Assembly (NCBI GenBank): GCA_019321725.1 | Contig: CM033110.1 | Location: forward strand, 1,905,229 to 1,969,228 | Length of the DNA: 64,000 bases | Reading direction: 5' to 3' | From: Paulownia fortunei | Lineage: Eukaryota > Streptophyta > Magnoliopsida > Lamiales > Paulowniaceae | Shown: piece after piece, positions 25,088 through 39,087 of the stretch | Position numbering within the stretch: position 1 is the stretch's first letter | Layout of the letters: each line of letters opens with the position of its first letter | The notes under the pieces: generated by a model | The model's database searches: none | Seen by the model: the letters and a program-made list of their open reading frames with translations, nothing else | What the model was told of the DNA's origin: nothing | Translations under genes and position numbers: made by a program

Positions 25088-27153
25088 GATTGGTATGCAG
25101 AAATAAAATTATACATGAATAGAATGATGATAGGAAATGAATAATATGGGTATAACATTTTTCATATTTGGTATGTACAATGAATGAAAAATGAATGAAA
25201 TCGTCATTACTCACTTGATTTCAATTTCATGATTGGTAATTAGAAATGAATATTAGGAATAAAATAAAATTAATTTTGATGACCAAATTACCTTTCAATA
25301 GAAAATTTTTAGAATAAAATTATTATTTGATATATTGTGCATATGAGAGTTTGATATGATTTTAGTTGGTGTTAATATGTGTGTGTGTGTGTGTATATAT
25401 ATAGATAAAATCTAATACTGATATAAATATTTTTTTTAATTAATAAAAACCAACACATAAAATTACTTTATTTCCTTTTTATTATTGACTAGATTGAGAT
25501 AAAAAATTAAAAAAGACGATGCAAAAAAATAATTTTTTTTTTGTGTTGATTCTATTTTATTAAGGATATAATGAGTATGAGTAAAACTCGAACCGCACCG
25601 AACCTGCATCGCTTGGGGCAGGTTTTAAAACTACAAATGAATTTTGATGCGAGTCTCATGTTTTAATTTTAAGATCTGAATTTGATCCCTTAAAACGTTG
25701 CATATATTTTTTTATGTATTATGTATGTATTTATGTGTATATATATATATCTTATATATGTACTCATAAAAAATTATAAATATAATATTCTTATAAATTA
25801 AAATAGTAATATAAAATTAATAAATAGTTAAATATAAGTTGAATAATTAATTATTTGTTAATAATATTATTTTCTCATATTTAGAAAGTTTTGGTAATAT
25901 TATTATTTTAATATTAAAATTATAAATAAGATCTAATGGGTCCAGTCCAATCCACTAACTCTCGAGTTTGGAGAAAATTCGAGTTTGAGTACATAAAAGT
26001 CTTGAAGGGTCGGATTTTGGATACACCCGATCTGACACGTTATCATTCCTAAATTTTGTCAATTTTTTTTATTTAGTTTAGGAGGATAATTTTATCAAAA
26101 ATAAATATAGATTTATTTCTAAGTGATTGAGAATGACTAAATCCATGTTTTAAGGAATGATGATTCATTTGATAATGAATATTACTAATATTAAATTATA
26201 TCAATCATATGTTTAGAAATGGACCTAGAATGCCAATTCCAATCATGTGTCATAAAATCACAATTCCTAAAGAAATTACCATTCATAAAAGTATGAGTTT
26301 AGCCATTCTCTTCCTCCTTTGTGGGTTTAATCATTCTCAATCAATTATGAATGAACCTATATTTATCTTTGACAAAATTGTCTTTCTAAACTAAACAAAA
26401 TTATTTAACAAAATTTAAGAATGACAACATATCGAGTTGGGTAGGATTTGTTAAATCCTAACCCCTCAAGATTTTTATGGACTCGAACCCGAACTCGCCC
26501 AAAATCAAAAGTCAGTGGCTTGGACCCATTATACTTGATTTACAATTTTAAAAATATTAAAAAAAATAAAATAATATCACTATAACTTTCTAAATATGAG
26601 ACAAAAGTATTATCAACTAATAACTAACTATTTAACTTATATAAACATGTTTTAATTTTAAAAAAAATTAAAAATTTCAAATATACTTGTTACTTTTATA
26701 TATTTAAATATTGTTTAATTTTATATTATTATTTTAAATTATAAGAGTTTTATATTTATATTTTGTATGAGTATATGCATGATACATATTTTATTTCATA
26801 TATATATAAATATATATCACATAAATACATACATAATAAATAAAAAAATATATGCAACGTTTAAAGGGATCGAGTTTGGGTCAGGTTCGGGTTTTAAAAT
26901 TAAAATCTAAGACTCGTTTTGAGATTCATTTGTGTTTTAAAACCTGCCCCAAGCGATGCGGGTTCAGGCGATCCAATTTTTATCAGACTTATAATATTTC
27001 TAACAAAATTGAACTAATACAATTTTTTTTTTTTATTTTTCTATGTCATCTTTTTTATCTCTTTATTTCAATTCAGTCAAAAAGAATATAAAATAATTTT
27101 ATATATTATTTTTTTTAATGAAAAAAATATTTATATCAGTGTGAGATTTTATA

Positions 27154-27194
<41 letters not shown>

Positions 27195-27487
27195 TAACAA
27201 CGATTAAAATCATAACAAAGCCCACTATACACAATATATCAAATAATAATTTTATTCTAAAATTTTCTATTAAAGGGTAATTTAGTCATCAAAAATATTT
27301 TTATTATATTCTTATTATTTATTTCTAATTACTAATTATTAGATTGAAATCAAGTAAAAAATGACGATTACATTCCTTCTTCATTCTTTATACATATCAA
27401 GTGTGGAAAGTCGTATATTTATATTATTCATTTTCTATAATCATTTCATTTCGTTCCTATCTAATTCCCTTCGTTCGTACTAATATT
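25088..27487. mobile_element. 2.4-kb palindromic (foldback-like) element with 8-bp TSD
   Basis: The left arm (about 25088-26138) is matched by the inverse complement of the right arm (about 26330-27487) almost end to end. Landmarks occur in mirrored order: 'gatttcaat', 'gaccaaattacc', 'tttagaataaaattatt', 'tttgatatattgtg', a dinucleotide tract, 'actgatataaatatttttt', 'gcatcgcttggggcagg' and 'tttagtttagga'. The ~190-bp centre itself has inverted ends ('gagaatgactaaa' and 'tttagccattctc'). The flanks 'ttagaggc' (25080-25087) and 'tttgaggc' (27488-27495) agree at 7 of 8 bases, which suits a hAT-type insertion. Each arm also contains the same second repeat, rich in 'cgaacctgc' and 'gggtc' phrases. 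That repeat was therefore present before the arm was duplicated. No transposase is encoded. RNA from it would fold into a long hairpin. Confidence 0.8.
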
Positions 27488-27495
27488 TTTGAGGC

Positions 27496-30400
27496 CTTAA
27501 TTTTATCATTTAAATTGGAGCTCCTTGGTGAAACTTACAAAGATGAGGAATACAGACTAGTAGATATCACTTAGGCCCCATTTTTTCGGGCGGGAATAGA
27601 ATTTGACAAAGAGAATATGATTGTTAGGAATTTGATTGTAATTTGATTCCATTATAGATAACAAAAGGAATTTAAGTAAGGGAATGATACAAATTCATTT
27701 TCAAATATATGGTATCGTATACACTGCAAAGGAATGGAATTCAAACTGGGATAAATTGACAAAAAATTTCTTATTGCATGTATGTATATAACTTAGTATC
27801 TATGAATATAAAAATATAGTTTTCTTTTTGTGTGTATACATATTTATACATATATGTATATGGATACGCAGATATACTATGTCTTTGTGTAATCATGTGT
27901 ATACCTATATATATATATATATATATGAGTATACAAATTTATATGTAAATATAATAAATATATCTGTATAGAATAACATATATATTTCTATTATATATAT
28001 ATATATATTAATGAAATAAATAACATATGGTAACATAAATATGTGTGTATATATATGTATAATAGGAAAGACATATAGAGGGCAAGAGTGTCTTGTCTTG
28101 CAAACTATACTTTCAGGTTCCCTAAGGAAGAGAATAAGAATACCATAGAAATTCAGAGTCCTAGATTTTTAGCTCAATATTCCTAGTTTTTTAAGATCTA
28201 TTTTCTTTCCCAAAAATTAAGGGAATGTTTGAAATTTGTTTAGGTGTTATGGAGAATGTATTTTGGGAGAATGTATAGAAAAATGTAATGTATTAGGAGG
28301 TAAATGTAGTAAACAACGCAATATATGTTTGGTTTTATTTTTTAAAAATGAATTAAGAATGGAAATATTTTGGGAAAATAAAACAAATATTCTATAAGAC
28401 ACCTTACCAAATGATAAAATTTCTAATGAATCCCCTCGACTCCTCTTTTCTTGAGAATTGATGCATCTCTTATCAATGTATGAAGGACTATCTCTTGAGC
28501 ACAGGTTAGGTTCGACTTCGATAAAAAATATACATATATATATATATATATATAGAACACCTAATAACGTATCTTCAAAATCAATAAATACGATATCACC
28601 ACTTCATTCTGGGGTGATAGAGGACCGTACCATTCAAGCCTTCTTTTTTTTTTTTTTTTTCCGTTGTTTTTTCTGGAGATTTGGAGAAAGCTACGGATTT
28701 CCCTAATCCTCGGCAATCAGATTTCCAAATTGGACGCCATTCCCTGGCAAACAAATCGAGCCTTTTGTATTCTACAAATTTATTTGGATTCAAGCATCCA
28801 ACATATTCTCAGATCTCTAAAACTTTATTCCATACTCATAAATATTTCAAAGGCCTACAACCAGTTTAGAATTTACAAATCTTACCCTTTACAATGCTAC
28901 GGGCCTGTATCCATTCTTCAAGGCAGCCCACTTGTACAAGAGTGGGCCCAACAGGGCCCATGGACTGAGGATGCAGCTTTGTTATGGGCCCCTTGATTAG
29001 ATGTCAATTAATAGACGATTAGAATATTTTGGCCCGTTGGGTCAAAAGATTCACTCTTTCACCTATCCTAAAAATTAAGTCCAATTCGTACTATAAAATT
29101 GAGGTCTCAATTTTCTACATTGGGTGAGGATTAGTTTAATTCATAATAATTTTTGTGTACGTTGTCCTTTGATCATGTAGGCATTGATAAATAATTATTT
29201 ATTGTACTTAATTATGTACTCGACCCTGCAAATTCAAAAGAAAAAAAAAGACGTGAAAACAAAAGGTAGTTGAAATCTCAATAAAAATATTACATACGAG
29301 ATGAGTTAGTATAATATTAATAGAACAACTTTTTCTTTTTCTCGTGATTATAGTAGAGACTGGAAAATGTCGATCTACTAATATAAAAATGAAAATAAAA
29401 TAAAATAAAAGGGAGATCCAAAGTCATTAAAAAAAAAAAAACATAAGATCCGATAATATATCACATTGGATTGGGATATCTTCATATATAACTTGTCCCA
29501 TTTCATTGTCAAGAATATATGTCAATTAACTTATATGTAAGAGATCTTTGGATTGATATAATATGATATCTTCACCACATATACCACTATATATTATCCA
29601 TAAACGCATTATAAAGACTACTTTACAAGATCTAATCATGCCCAACTTGACCATTTCTTGATGTGAAAACACTCTGTGCGTGTGTGTGGAGATTTGGTTT
29701 TTCTTCCTGCACGCGGCGTAGGCATGGCAACTGGAGAATCTGAACCACAAACCAACTTTTTGAAAAAAATTCTACTTTTCTTGGTAAGCATATTTTATAG
29801 CACATTTGATCAATGTTTTTGATGTGATTCATGAGACCCGATAAGAATATTTCAAGTTCATAAGTTCATGAAATTCAAATAATATATATATCATATTGTA
29901 TTGGATTACACTCCTTGAACGTTTATATATAAATAAGTCATTCTTCATTATTTGAAGATTTTGCCTTTAATATTTGAGCATTTACTTTCTTTCAAGCTCT
30001 ACTATTGATTTGAATATCGAATTTCTTTAATCGTTTGTTTGTATCCCAAACAGCAATCCACCGAACATATAGTTCTTAATAAGAAGTAAGATGGTAAAAA
30101 AATTCGAAAAGGTTTAAGATATGACGACTTTCATTTTGACAGCTTCACTTTTCTTTTTTAATATTTATCTCGGATGAAGAGTTAGGAATCTATCTTAAAA
30201 ATATTTTAGTATTTGGGTGAGCCCAACTAATGACATATCAAATGTATATTGAGTTATCATATGATTGGCTGAAATTCGGCTAAACTGAGTGCAAGTTTGG
30301 CCTTGATATCTCAACAATTGACAAGAATTAATAATATAAAACATGCATTTGTTTTGTCAATACTAGGAGATTATGGTTAGGTTATCATTGACTGAAACAT

Positions 30401-32720
30401 TTGTGAGTGAAAAAGATGCAAAATTAAGTGGTCACTTTTGGTTCTTATTCAATGTATCATTTAGGTTGCACATTGCAGTAGTAAGTCTTCCATGGCAGGG
30501 AACAACTGCAAATTTTATATTACTTTTCAATAGAAGGATTCGAAAATTAAGAATTTTAAATTCATAACAACATATTTGTTGTTTGAATAATTCTAATTTA
30601 CAATAAAATTTTAATTTTAGCATCCATTTTGAACTATTTTATTATTACGGTGAATTTCATAATTCGGAATTATTTTAACCTAAATGAATAAATGACATGT
30701 TTAAGCCAAGAGAAGGAACAAAAAGGGCTGGCAAGGCCCAATCTCCCCCTCTCGACTTCAATATCTACAATTTAATTAAAAACATTTATGTTTTATCTCT
30801 TAAGTTTGGTGTCCTTTATTTAAGTCAAAATCTTCTTTCGCTCCCGTTTTTCTCCATTAAAAACTTTTTGTACTGTCCTTAAAAGAAAACTAGTGCAATC
30901 CATGTAGACAAACTTAAATTAAGTTGTCGTGTACACAAGCATGCTAAATAATCAAGTCATATCAATTATCAACTTATATTTTTGTTACAACTATTGCTCT
31001 CACACAATACCAATATTACAAAGCCCCATTGACATTGTCATTTTCGAACAAACGACATGTAAACTTAGTCAACTTGTCACAAGAGTTACAGTACGCAAAA
31101 ATTATCTTATTGCAGTACATGGAGTTTGAAAAAAAAAAACAAAAAACTACAAGCTTGAGAAGCGTCGGCTTTTTAAAATTTTTAAATTAATTATAACTTA
31201 TAAGCGCAAAAGGGATGTATCTTCACTTGCTGGCTGTTGTGAGGTCGAAATTTCTAAATTTTGGTTTGTCCTTGAGTTGGTGCTCCATAATCACTTTTGT
31301 CAAGTCATTGCTTTTCAAAAAGCAATCATCCCACTTAAAGGAAGATATCCTATTTTCTTATCTTAATGACTTATATATTAATTACTACTACACACCATAT
31401 TTTGGAAAGTAATGTAGAAAAGTGTTTTGATTTTCGAAATTCAACTCCTAATAAACTTTTAAGTGAGTTAACGTCGGTAATACGAATAAATTGTTAGAAT
31501 TATCGAGTTATCTCAATAAAAATTATTTATCGTCCAAACTTAAATAATAATTAAAGAAAAATGAATGTAGGGAAGAAACTAGAAATACTAATACGCCAAT
31601 ATAACTTACGTATTGAATAGTTTCTGATAGTTCTTAGACTTATAGGTGAGCCCATCAGCAAGGATCACATCAGTTTCCATGATTTTTTACCTTCGCAACT
31701 CTCTCTTAAGATTCTCTTCTTTGATTAAAGCTAAGATTAATCAATATTAGCATTAATTAACTTTCCACCTTAATCCAAAAAATATTTTAAATTTTGATGT
31801 TGATGGCACCCTCGTGGAAGGCCATCATGCCGACCTGGAACCTTGTAGGAAGGCCCCATTACCTTCACATCATCAAACTGTTTCAGTTGGAAAAAGGGCT
31901 AATGGATATTGCAAAAGAGGATACCCAAAAGGGTCATTTTTTATCTTATACTCTATCTTCATCCCACCTTTTTCTTTTTCTTTTTCTTTTTTTTCTAGTT
32001 GTGAAGTCTTTGAGCATGTTGGAGTTGTGAAATTTTGCACTAACTCAAAACCCTAGTTGAAAATCTCAAGAGTCAAAAGGAATTCAAAAGTCAAGTTTAA
32101 GTAGCTCCGTTTATTGATTTATACGTATTAACTGATCTGGAAATAGTTATTCTCCAGTAAATTACAGGTAGACACACGTAGAGAACGAGCCGACAATACA
32201 AATACGTGTTTATTTACAATTTAGCAGTCATTATCCAACTTCAAACACAAATGAAGATAAAAAGGAAAAGCACATGGATCCATGGAGATGGTTATAAATC
32301 AAGATGTGACAAGGAACCCTAAATCCTAATTGGGCATTCTAGCTTTTTAAGGGCAGATATAGTTTTCACTTTTCTACTATGCCCGGAATTTGATGGATTT
32401 GCCGACCTCAAAAACTGTTGGGATAAGGGGTGGGGTGGGGATATACACATACAGTAGAAAAAAGAGTGGATATTTTCATGGTTATGGCATGTTCTTGTGC
32501 TTAAGATTTGTGTCCATCATGACTCATTATTAGCAGGAAAAAAAAAAAAAAGAATGCAGCAAATAATGTTAATCAGATAAGGATTAACATTGTCTGAGAC
32601 GAGGATAAAAAGATTTGCATGTTTATCTTCTTCATCTTTCTATGGTCATTATGTGTTTTATATCATCATCTAATAAGAGATATGGTGAATTTTAATCTGT
32701 TTCAGTTTCCCCTTTTTTTT
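27496..32720. other. gene-free AT-rich region with microsatellites
   Basis: I see no supported gene in this block. It contains several TA/CA-type dinucleotide tracts (for example around 27907-27930, 27990-28010 and 28530-28555), poly-T near 28645, and a GC-richer patch at about 28890-29000 with two GGGCCC-type words but no long frame. A short frame at about 31800-32055 is discussed under rejected items. Confidence 0.45.
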
Positions 32721-32734
32721 GTCTTTGTCCGTAA

Positions 32735-32940
32735 TATTAATTGAAATACATTTGACGTGCATTTCCAAATTGAGCATCAAACGAAATAAAGCATCAATTT
32801 AAAATAAAAAATCTTGACGTGCATCCATAAATCAAGCATCATAAGAATTATAAGAAATAAAATATTAATTTAAAATAAAAGATGGCGACGTGTATATGTA
32901 AGTCGAGCATGAAATAAAACATCAATGTGAAATAAAGACG
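32735..32940. repeat. three degenerate ~70-bp tandem copies
   Basis: The unit reads roughly 'gacgtgcat..aaat.gagcat', followed by 'aaataaa..atcaatttaaa'. Copies start near 32754, 32817 and 32886 ('tgacgtgcatttcc', 'tgacgtgcatccat', 'cgacgtgtatatg'). I do not recognise the family. Confidence 0.6.
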
Positions 32941-33719
32941 GGGTTCTTCAGATTAATGTTTGAAGGGTGTGAACTGGACATGCATGCAAGAGATACGTAT
33001 CTCTTACAAAAATGTAAGTAAGAAGAATTCAAAGCTATCATTTTCTTGTACAGTTGTTTACCACTATAATTATGTCTAGATTACAGTGTATTGTCACTTG
33101 ATTACCATGATTGTTTTTTGTTTAAGAAACGTAGTTATCAAACAATGGTAATAAATTAATGGCACTTAGTTTCTTTATGTCATATAATAAGGCTTTAAAT
33201 ACATCATTCTTGTTGGTTCAAGCTAATTTTATGACTTTTACAGAAATTGATTATACTTGGGAAAAATCTTTAATGATTAAAGCATATGATAAAAGGTGAT
33301 TATTAAAATCTTGAAGTCCATACAAAAGAATGGTCTTTAACAAAGTATTATTAGTGATAAAAAGGGACATATTACTTTTCAAAGATATCGATATTTTTTT
33401 GGCTTATTAATTTTAGGATTTAATTAATGATTAATTCTTGTCTGCACATACGATATTTATATATTCATACATATACATACATACATATATATATATATAT
33501 GTTTATTTATTATGTCATAGTTACCTACCCTTTAGCAAATAAACGGGTCAGTATTGATGTGCCATAAGATTCGATATGGACCAAATCAAAGAGAAAATAG
33601 AGAAGATTACAAAAATTTAAAGTTACCAGGATATCCAAAAATGTCTAGTTAATTTTCTTATCTCTGTATATATATTATCACGCAGCAAGTGCAATATTTA
33701 CTATTCATTCAAAATTATT

Positions 33720-34035
33720 ATTGTAAATCATTCGAATTGTGGTAGAATAAACGGTAAAAAATACCTATTTTTATAATTCAATACTCAATGATAACAGTAA
33801 ATTATTCGAATTGTGGGAAAATAAATGGTGAAGAATATATATTCTTATAATTCAATACTTAATGGTGGCCGAATGTAATATACAGATATATGTAGAAATG
33901 GTAAAAAATACATATTCTTATAATTCAATACTCAATGATGGGCGAAAATAATACACTAAGACATATATAGAAATGATAAAAAATACTTATTCTTATAATT
34001 CAATACTCAACGGTAGGCAAATGTAATACACCGAC
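33720..34035. repeat. four-copy ~80-bp tandem repeat
   Basis: The unit 'gtagaa.aa.ggtaaaaaata' followed by 'ttcttataattcaatactca' recurs four times between 33725 and 34030, ending each time near 'atg.tgggc.aa.gtaata'. A further diverged copy sits at about 35320-35375 ('tagtagaataaatggtgaaa'), on the same strand. The copies have no open frame. Confidence 0.75.
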
Positions 34036-35100
34036 CCATTGTAGAATGACCAAAAAAGAGGTACTTTGATAATAGAATGACAAAAAAAAAAAAAAAATTG
34101 ATAACCTCTACTATCATAAATCTCACATCGAAAACTTTTATTTTTCATATGAAATAAGTTTCATAACTTGTAAATAGGAACTATTATCAACTCACCATGC
34201 TCCCGCAGTCCCTACATTTACATCAGCAAATTGTGCACTAGCTAGCTCATTTGATTAGTTCGAATGAACACTACAATGCCAGCATCACTTCTCTCGTCTC
34301 TCAATTGCAACTCGACACATAGAGTCGACTATAATACCATTTGACAAACTCCAAAATAGAGATACTTTGGTAAGCTCCAACCCGATCCCAACGCATAAAA
34401 AGCAAAAGGCAAAAAAAAGCAAAAAAACAAAATACAAAACAAAAGAGCAAACAATAATTTTATTTTACTTGGGAAAAGTTACAAGTGGTGATCTCACCTT
34501 TTTCACCAAGTAAAAACTTTTGTTCTCTAGAGTGAAAAGCCATAATTCTTAATTTTAGCCACTGATTACTATTTAAGCTTAATTTTAATTGGTGGCCAGG
34601 GATTAATTCTTAAATTTTATGTCTCTGAAATTATATACAAGTGGGTATGGATCTTGAAAATCATAAAAACTCCTTTTTCAAATGACATAAGAAGACAAGG
34701 TAAAAATTCAATTTAACTTTATATGCTGCTTTTTTCTTTACCACCTTTTTCCCTCCTCCGCTGAATATTCCAACTTTAATAGTAGCAAAGAATAATTTCT
34801 TTTCCTTATGATACAATTTATCATAAATCATTATTTAATATCTTTATTGAATCAAATCACCTAAAAAATAAAAAATAAAAATATAATATATAAATCGAAT
34901 TTTTGTCTTAAGTAACAATGGCCAAAGAAAAATTTTAAATTTTTGTCTTAATTAATATGCCTTAGAAAAAGCTGCAGGTTTAGGAAAACTCGAAGTTCTT
35001 ATGGCTGATTGTAATTGACTTCTAATCTATGGCCTTGATCAGTTGATAATTTAATTAGTACTTAAACCTGTACTTTGCTTTGTTAATTTAATTGAATGTG
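34036..35100. other. gene-free region, possible old LTR-retrotransposon debris
   Basis: I see no gene. The stretch 34085-34350 contains 'ctcacatcgaaaac' and a non-AT-rich patch of the sort often seen in plant LTRs, but I found neither paired LTRs nor TG/CA termini with a target duplication. Confidence 0.3.
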
Positions 35101-35104
35101 ACCT

Positions 35105-35215
35105 AATGTGGACAATAATTTAAATATATGATCCATGTACTTTAGGGTAGGTTTCTTGAAGATAATAATGTAAATATTTGGTAAATGTACTTTAGGGTAG
35201 GTTTCTTGTCTACCA
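35105..35215. repeat. ~52-bp tandem duplication
   Basis: 'gtactttagggtaggtttct' occurs at about 35138 and again at about 35189, each preceded by 'aataat.taaatat.tg'. Two copies only. Confidence 0.7.
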
Positions 35216-35783
35216 CTTCTTTCGATACCTTTCTTTAATTCAGATGCATTGGTCTATATAAACGGAAATTTTTGGATCGATCGAGTGAAATATATCATAT
35301 TTATTTACTATTATTAAATTAGTAGAATAAATGGTGAAAAATACTATTTTCTGAAATTCAATAATCAATAATAAATTCAATTACACTCTAAATAGCTTGA
35401 TCATACAATGAAAATTTGGTCGCTCAATAGCTATTAGTGACCTCTAAAAATTGGATGGCGGAAAATTATGTTAGATCGATCAAGTTTAAACTTCTAATTT
35501 TTACAAAAAAAATAAAAAAAAATAGAAGAAATTAACAAGAACACCGGCAAATTGAAATTCTCAACAATTAGCTGATCATATTCTGAAATCAAGATTTTAC
35601 TAGAAAATAGTACTCTGAACATGTTGATCCCTTATTTATTAGACTAATTTTTAATTTGACTTAATAACGTTAGTCACTATAAAATGTCTAATTATGCTAA
35701 GAACATAAATACTTCAAGAAAATGGACATCTATGATAAAGAAAAAAATACCCTTTTTTTTTTTTCCTTTTCATTTTTCTTGTT

Positions 35784-35807
35784 GGGGTGGGGGTGGGGGT
35801 GGGGGTT
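35784..35807 (+). repeat. G-rich hexamer tract, potential G-quadruplex
   Basis: A run of GGGG followed by three GGGGG blocks separated by single T satisfies the usual G-quadruplex pattern on the + strand. No gene is adjacent. Confidence 0.8.
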
Positions 35808-36179
35808 CAAGCCATGCAATCAGATAAATCAAGTTGAGCATTGGTTGGTGGCACCCTTATAGAAAAAGGTGGACCAGGCCCTGGTGTCGACAGTCGAGCC
35901 GTGGGTGCGAGAATTTCAGTCTAAAGGGCCACATCAAGGCCGAAAGTTTCAAGGTATCTTTAGGAGTGGCAGTTATGTTGGTTATTTGTCACATTTTTGG
36001 CCATGCAAGATTCATCATTCTCTCTCTCTCTCTCTCTCTCTCCCAAAATAAAAAAAAAAAAGAATTATTTTTATCAATTTTTCGGTTTTTAGAATCTCCA
36101 CCTAAATTTGGTCCCCTTTTTGCACAAGAATATCACTTCTACTCGTAGTGCTCTTGCAAGATGGATTCTTTGCTTTGTG

Positions 36180-39080
36180 TTTGTAACTACAAAAGGGTCA
36201 ATATTTTTGGACGCGTATGTGATTACTTTTTTGTTGAAAAAGAATTCTCAAATTATTCGATAATTGAATTGATTGTATTCGTGTTGATAAGTTAATTATG
36301 ACAGCTCAATTTGTCGTGCTACATAACTAGTGTGATTAAAGTTAAGTGGATACACATTGGACATATTCAAATAATCGATAATTGACTTCTTGCCACTTCT
36401 CTAACTAATAGATAAGATACTTGTCTCTAATATGAATAAATTGTTTGAAGTTCTTGAAATTAGTTTGAGTATACCTCTCCAAACTCAAGTCAGTGTAAAG
36501 TTTTAGAAAAAAATAATATTTTTGTATTAAATAGCATACCTTGAAATGGTGGAAGTTGGAGTATTTATACTTGAAGCGTGGTATCTTGTGTAGTATGGTG
36601 CATAGATCATTTAGAATTTTTTTATCCTGTAAACTTTGAGATATTCATGGTGGGCCTTATGGATTTAGCTTTTGGGCATTTATGAACTTAGCATAAGTAT
36701 TATAATTCATCTTAAAAAACTTTAGTCCATAATTCATATTGACCCTTTGAACTTAATCTAGTGAGTCTTTTATAGATCATGACCTATAAGGAACTTTATA
36801 AAATGACAAAGCTCACATAAATATTGTATCAATTATATGATTTGAAATACTCAGGAGATTTTGAAATTTGTATTTCATTCGAATAATGAAAATGAACATG
36901 AATAACAAATTATTATTAAAAAAAAATTGACCAAGGGGATGATCCTGACTTCATTTGCATTAGATCCTCATTATGTAAGATTTTTATTTTTTTTAATGGT
37001 TGGAAAGGAAAAAATATCTTATCTTGCATATAATTATATATGTTTGTGTGTACTTCTTTTATTCGATGAAAATACATAAGTAGTTTATCAATTATAAATA
37101 TTAATATTTTTCAATATATTGTATTAATCCATTAGTTTATAATCGTCAAACTATCAAAATGAAGATGAATTATTTCATCGAACAATTGAAATAATTAAAA
37201 TTGCGTATTTTAACAATTATATATTAATAACAAAAAAAGTTAAACGAAATCCAACTCGATAAATTAACTCTCAACAAAAACAAAATCAGGTAAATAATGT
37301 AAATCTATTTAAAAAGAAATAAAGAGGTAATTTATTTGAATCCTTTACTTCAAAGGGAACAAATTCTAATTATAAAAAACCAATTAAAAATAATAATAAT
37401 AATAATAATAATACTTATGACAAATGGGAAGTCATTCTAATAATAAGACAAACAATGAAATTGTACATCCTTAATTATTGGTCCACCTAGCCATCATAAA
37501 CTCATCATGAATAATTCCAAAAATAGGTTAGTCCAAAAAAAAATACCTAAAATTTTATTTAATTAATTAATTAATTTATATCCTGGCAGTTCGTTGTCAA
37601 CCAATACTTACCAATCATACTACCAGAAACATAATCATATTTTCAAGATTAGACTTTTCAATTTTCAAACCCATTTTTGATTTTACGTGCAAAATTATGA
37701 ATCCAATAACTGTGCCCAGTGGCCAAGTGGGCCAATATTCGGGTTAAAACCCACGTTCCTAAATGTGGGCCGACTACCAATAAAGTTTTCTCTCTCTTTC
37801 GCACGCGCAACTGAATTATCCGATTGCTTGTCTTTTTTGTTTTTGAAATATGTAATTTTAGAGAGAATATTGAGAAAAAAAAATTCTGAAGAAAAAGAAA
37901 TAAGTTTTGAAAGTATATTTGAAAGTGTAATATTTTAATTGATGTAATATGTATTTTTTTTTAAATATATTAGATGTGTATATATTTTTTGTGAAAATAT
38001 ATTTTGTATGTGAATATATTTTTGAAAAGTGGAAAAATGAATTCTGATTTTATTTTTTTTAAGAAAAACACACAACCAAACATATTTTTATGATTTTTTT
38101 TTTATCTCGATATGACTTCTTCATAGGCAATCACATCTAAGCTTTTTAAAAAAAAATTATAAGATGTTTAAAAACTCAAAAAAAATATAAAATATTTGAT
38201 AAATTTTTTACAATACCAGTTTGTAAACTCTTAGGATCTTATAAGTTTTTCTGGAAGCATGCGCAACACATTCTTATTTTTATAATCGTAACAAATTTTT
38301 TTAATTTTAATAATATTAATTATAAAATTACTGTTATTAATATTTTACAAAATAAATGATCATATTTTATTCGAACATAATTTTAAAATAAAATTTAATA
38401 TCTTACCTCTAAAAATATTTTAAAATGTAAGAATTTATAAAAAATTTAAAATAAAATTTAAACAAACACCCTTTTTAAGTCCAACTTGGTTGAGATGTAA
38501 ATTTGTCAAGGGCCAGACTGTTATCCAAAGAAATAAAAATTGAAAAAAAAAATATTTATATTGGAAAATTCTTGAATCTTCCAAGACCATTTTGGAATCT
38601 GTCTAAGAACCCATATAAAGCTATGTGAACTGAATATGATCCAGCAGATGTCGGTAGAGCGATGCGATTGGGGCGGGTTCTCTATCTTTTTAAAATTTAT
38701 TATTTATATATTTTTTTGAACTATTTTGAAATAATATTTCTTTCTCAAAAATATTTTTTTCGCTTAAAAAGATTATATATTAAACTTTAATAATCACTTT
38801 TAAAGAAAAAAACTATATAAAATTTCTTTTCAACTTTGATTTATAGCACCGTGTTAAGTCAAAATGAAGCAGTAAAAATAGAGAATATTTGCTAAAATAA
38901 TTGGTTTTCATCTTTTGATGTTGACTTCAACTTTTCTTGGCTACCAAGTAGCATTCTTTTGAGACTCCTCGTGAACTTGGAACAGTGTTATTCTTCTACT
39001 GCAAACCTTCCAAAAATTAAAGACAGATAGTATTTTATAATGGGGTTTCTTTCTTTCTTTTATTTGTTTACTTTATATTT
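36180..39080. other. gene-free AT-rich region
   Basis: I see no gene. An (AAT) trinucleotide run lies at about 37389-37412. AT-rich sequence at about 38110-38480 resembles that at 17380-17640, and the right end, inverted, reads 'gggtgtttgttta', a possible element end. Confidence 0.4.
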
Positions 39081-39087
39081 AAACTAC

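Noticed and set aside
31794..32056. Frame reading FDVDGTLVEGHH, which superficially resembles a HAD phosphatase motif
   Set aside because: An in-frame stop lies shortly upstream with no ATG or convincing acceptor between, no other HAD motif follows, and the rest is low-complexity. The resemblance is four residues.
33720..34035. Regular repeats that might suggest a CRISPR-like array
   Set aside because: The copies are contiguous tandem units without unique spacers, in a plant nuclear context.
34085..34480. Possible LTR or solo LTR
   Set aside because: No paired repeat, no TG/CA termini with a target duplication, and no primer-binding site were found.
35834..36148. Overlapping open frames with REFQSKGPHQGRKFQGIF-like sequence
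   Set aside because: The frames end in a (TC)n microsatellite, have no known domain, and the less AT-rich composition alone can explain them. A gag-like relic is possible but unsupported.
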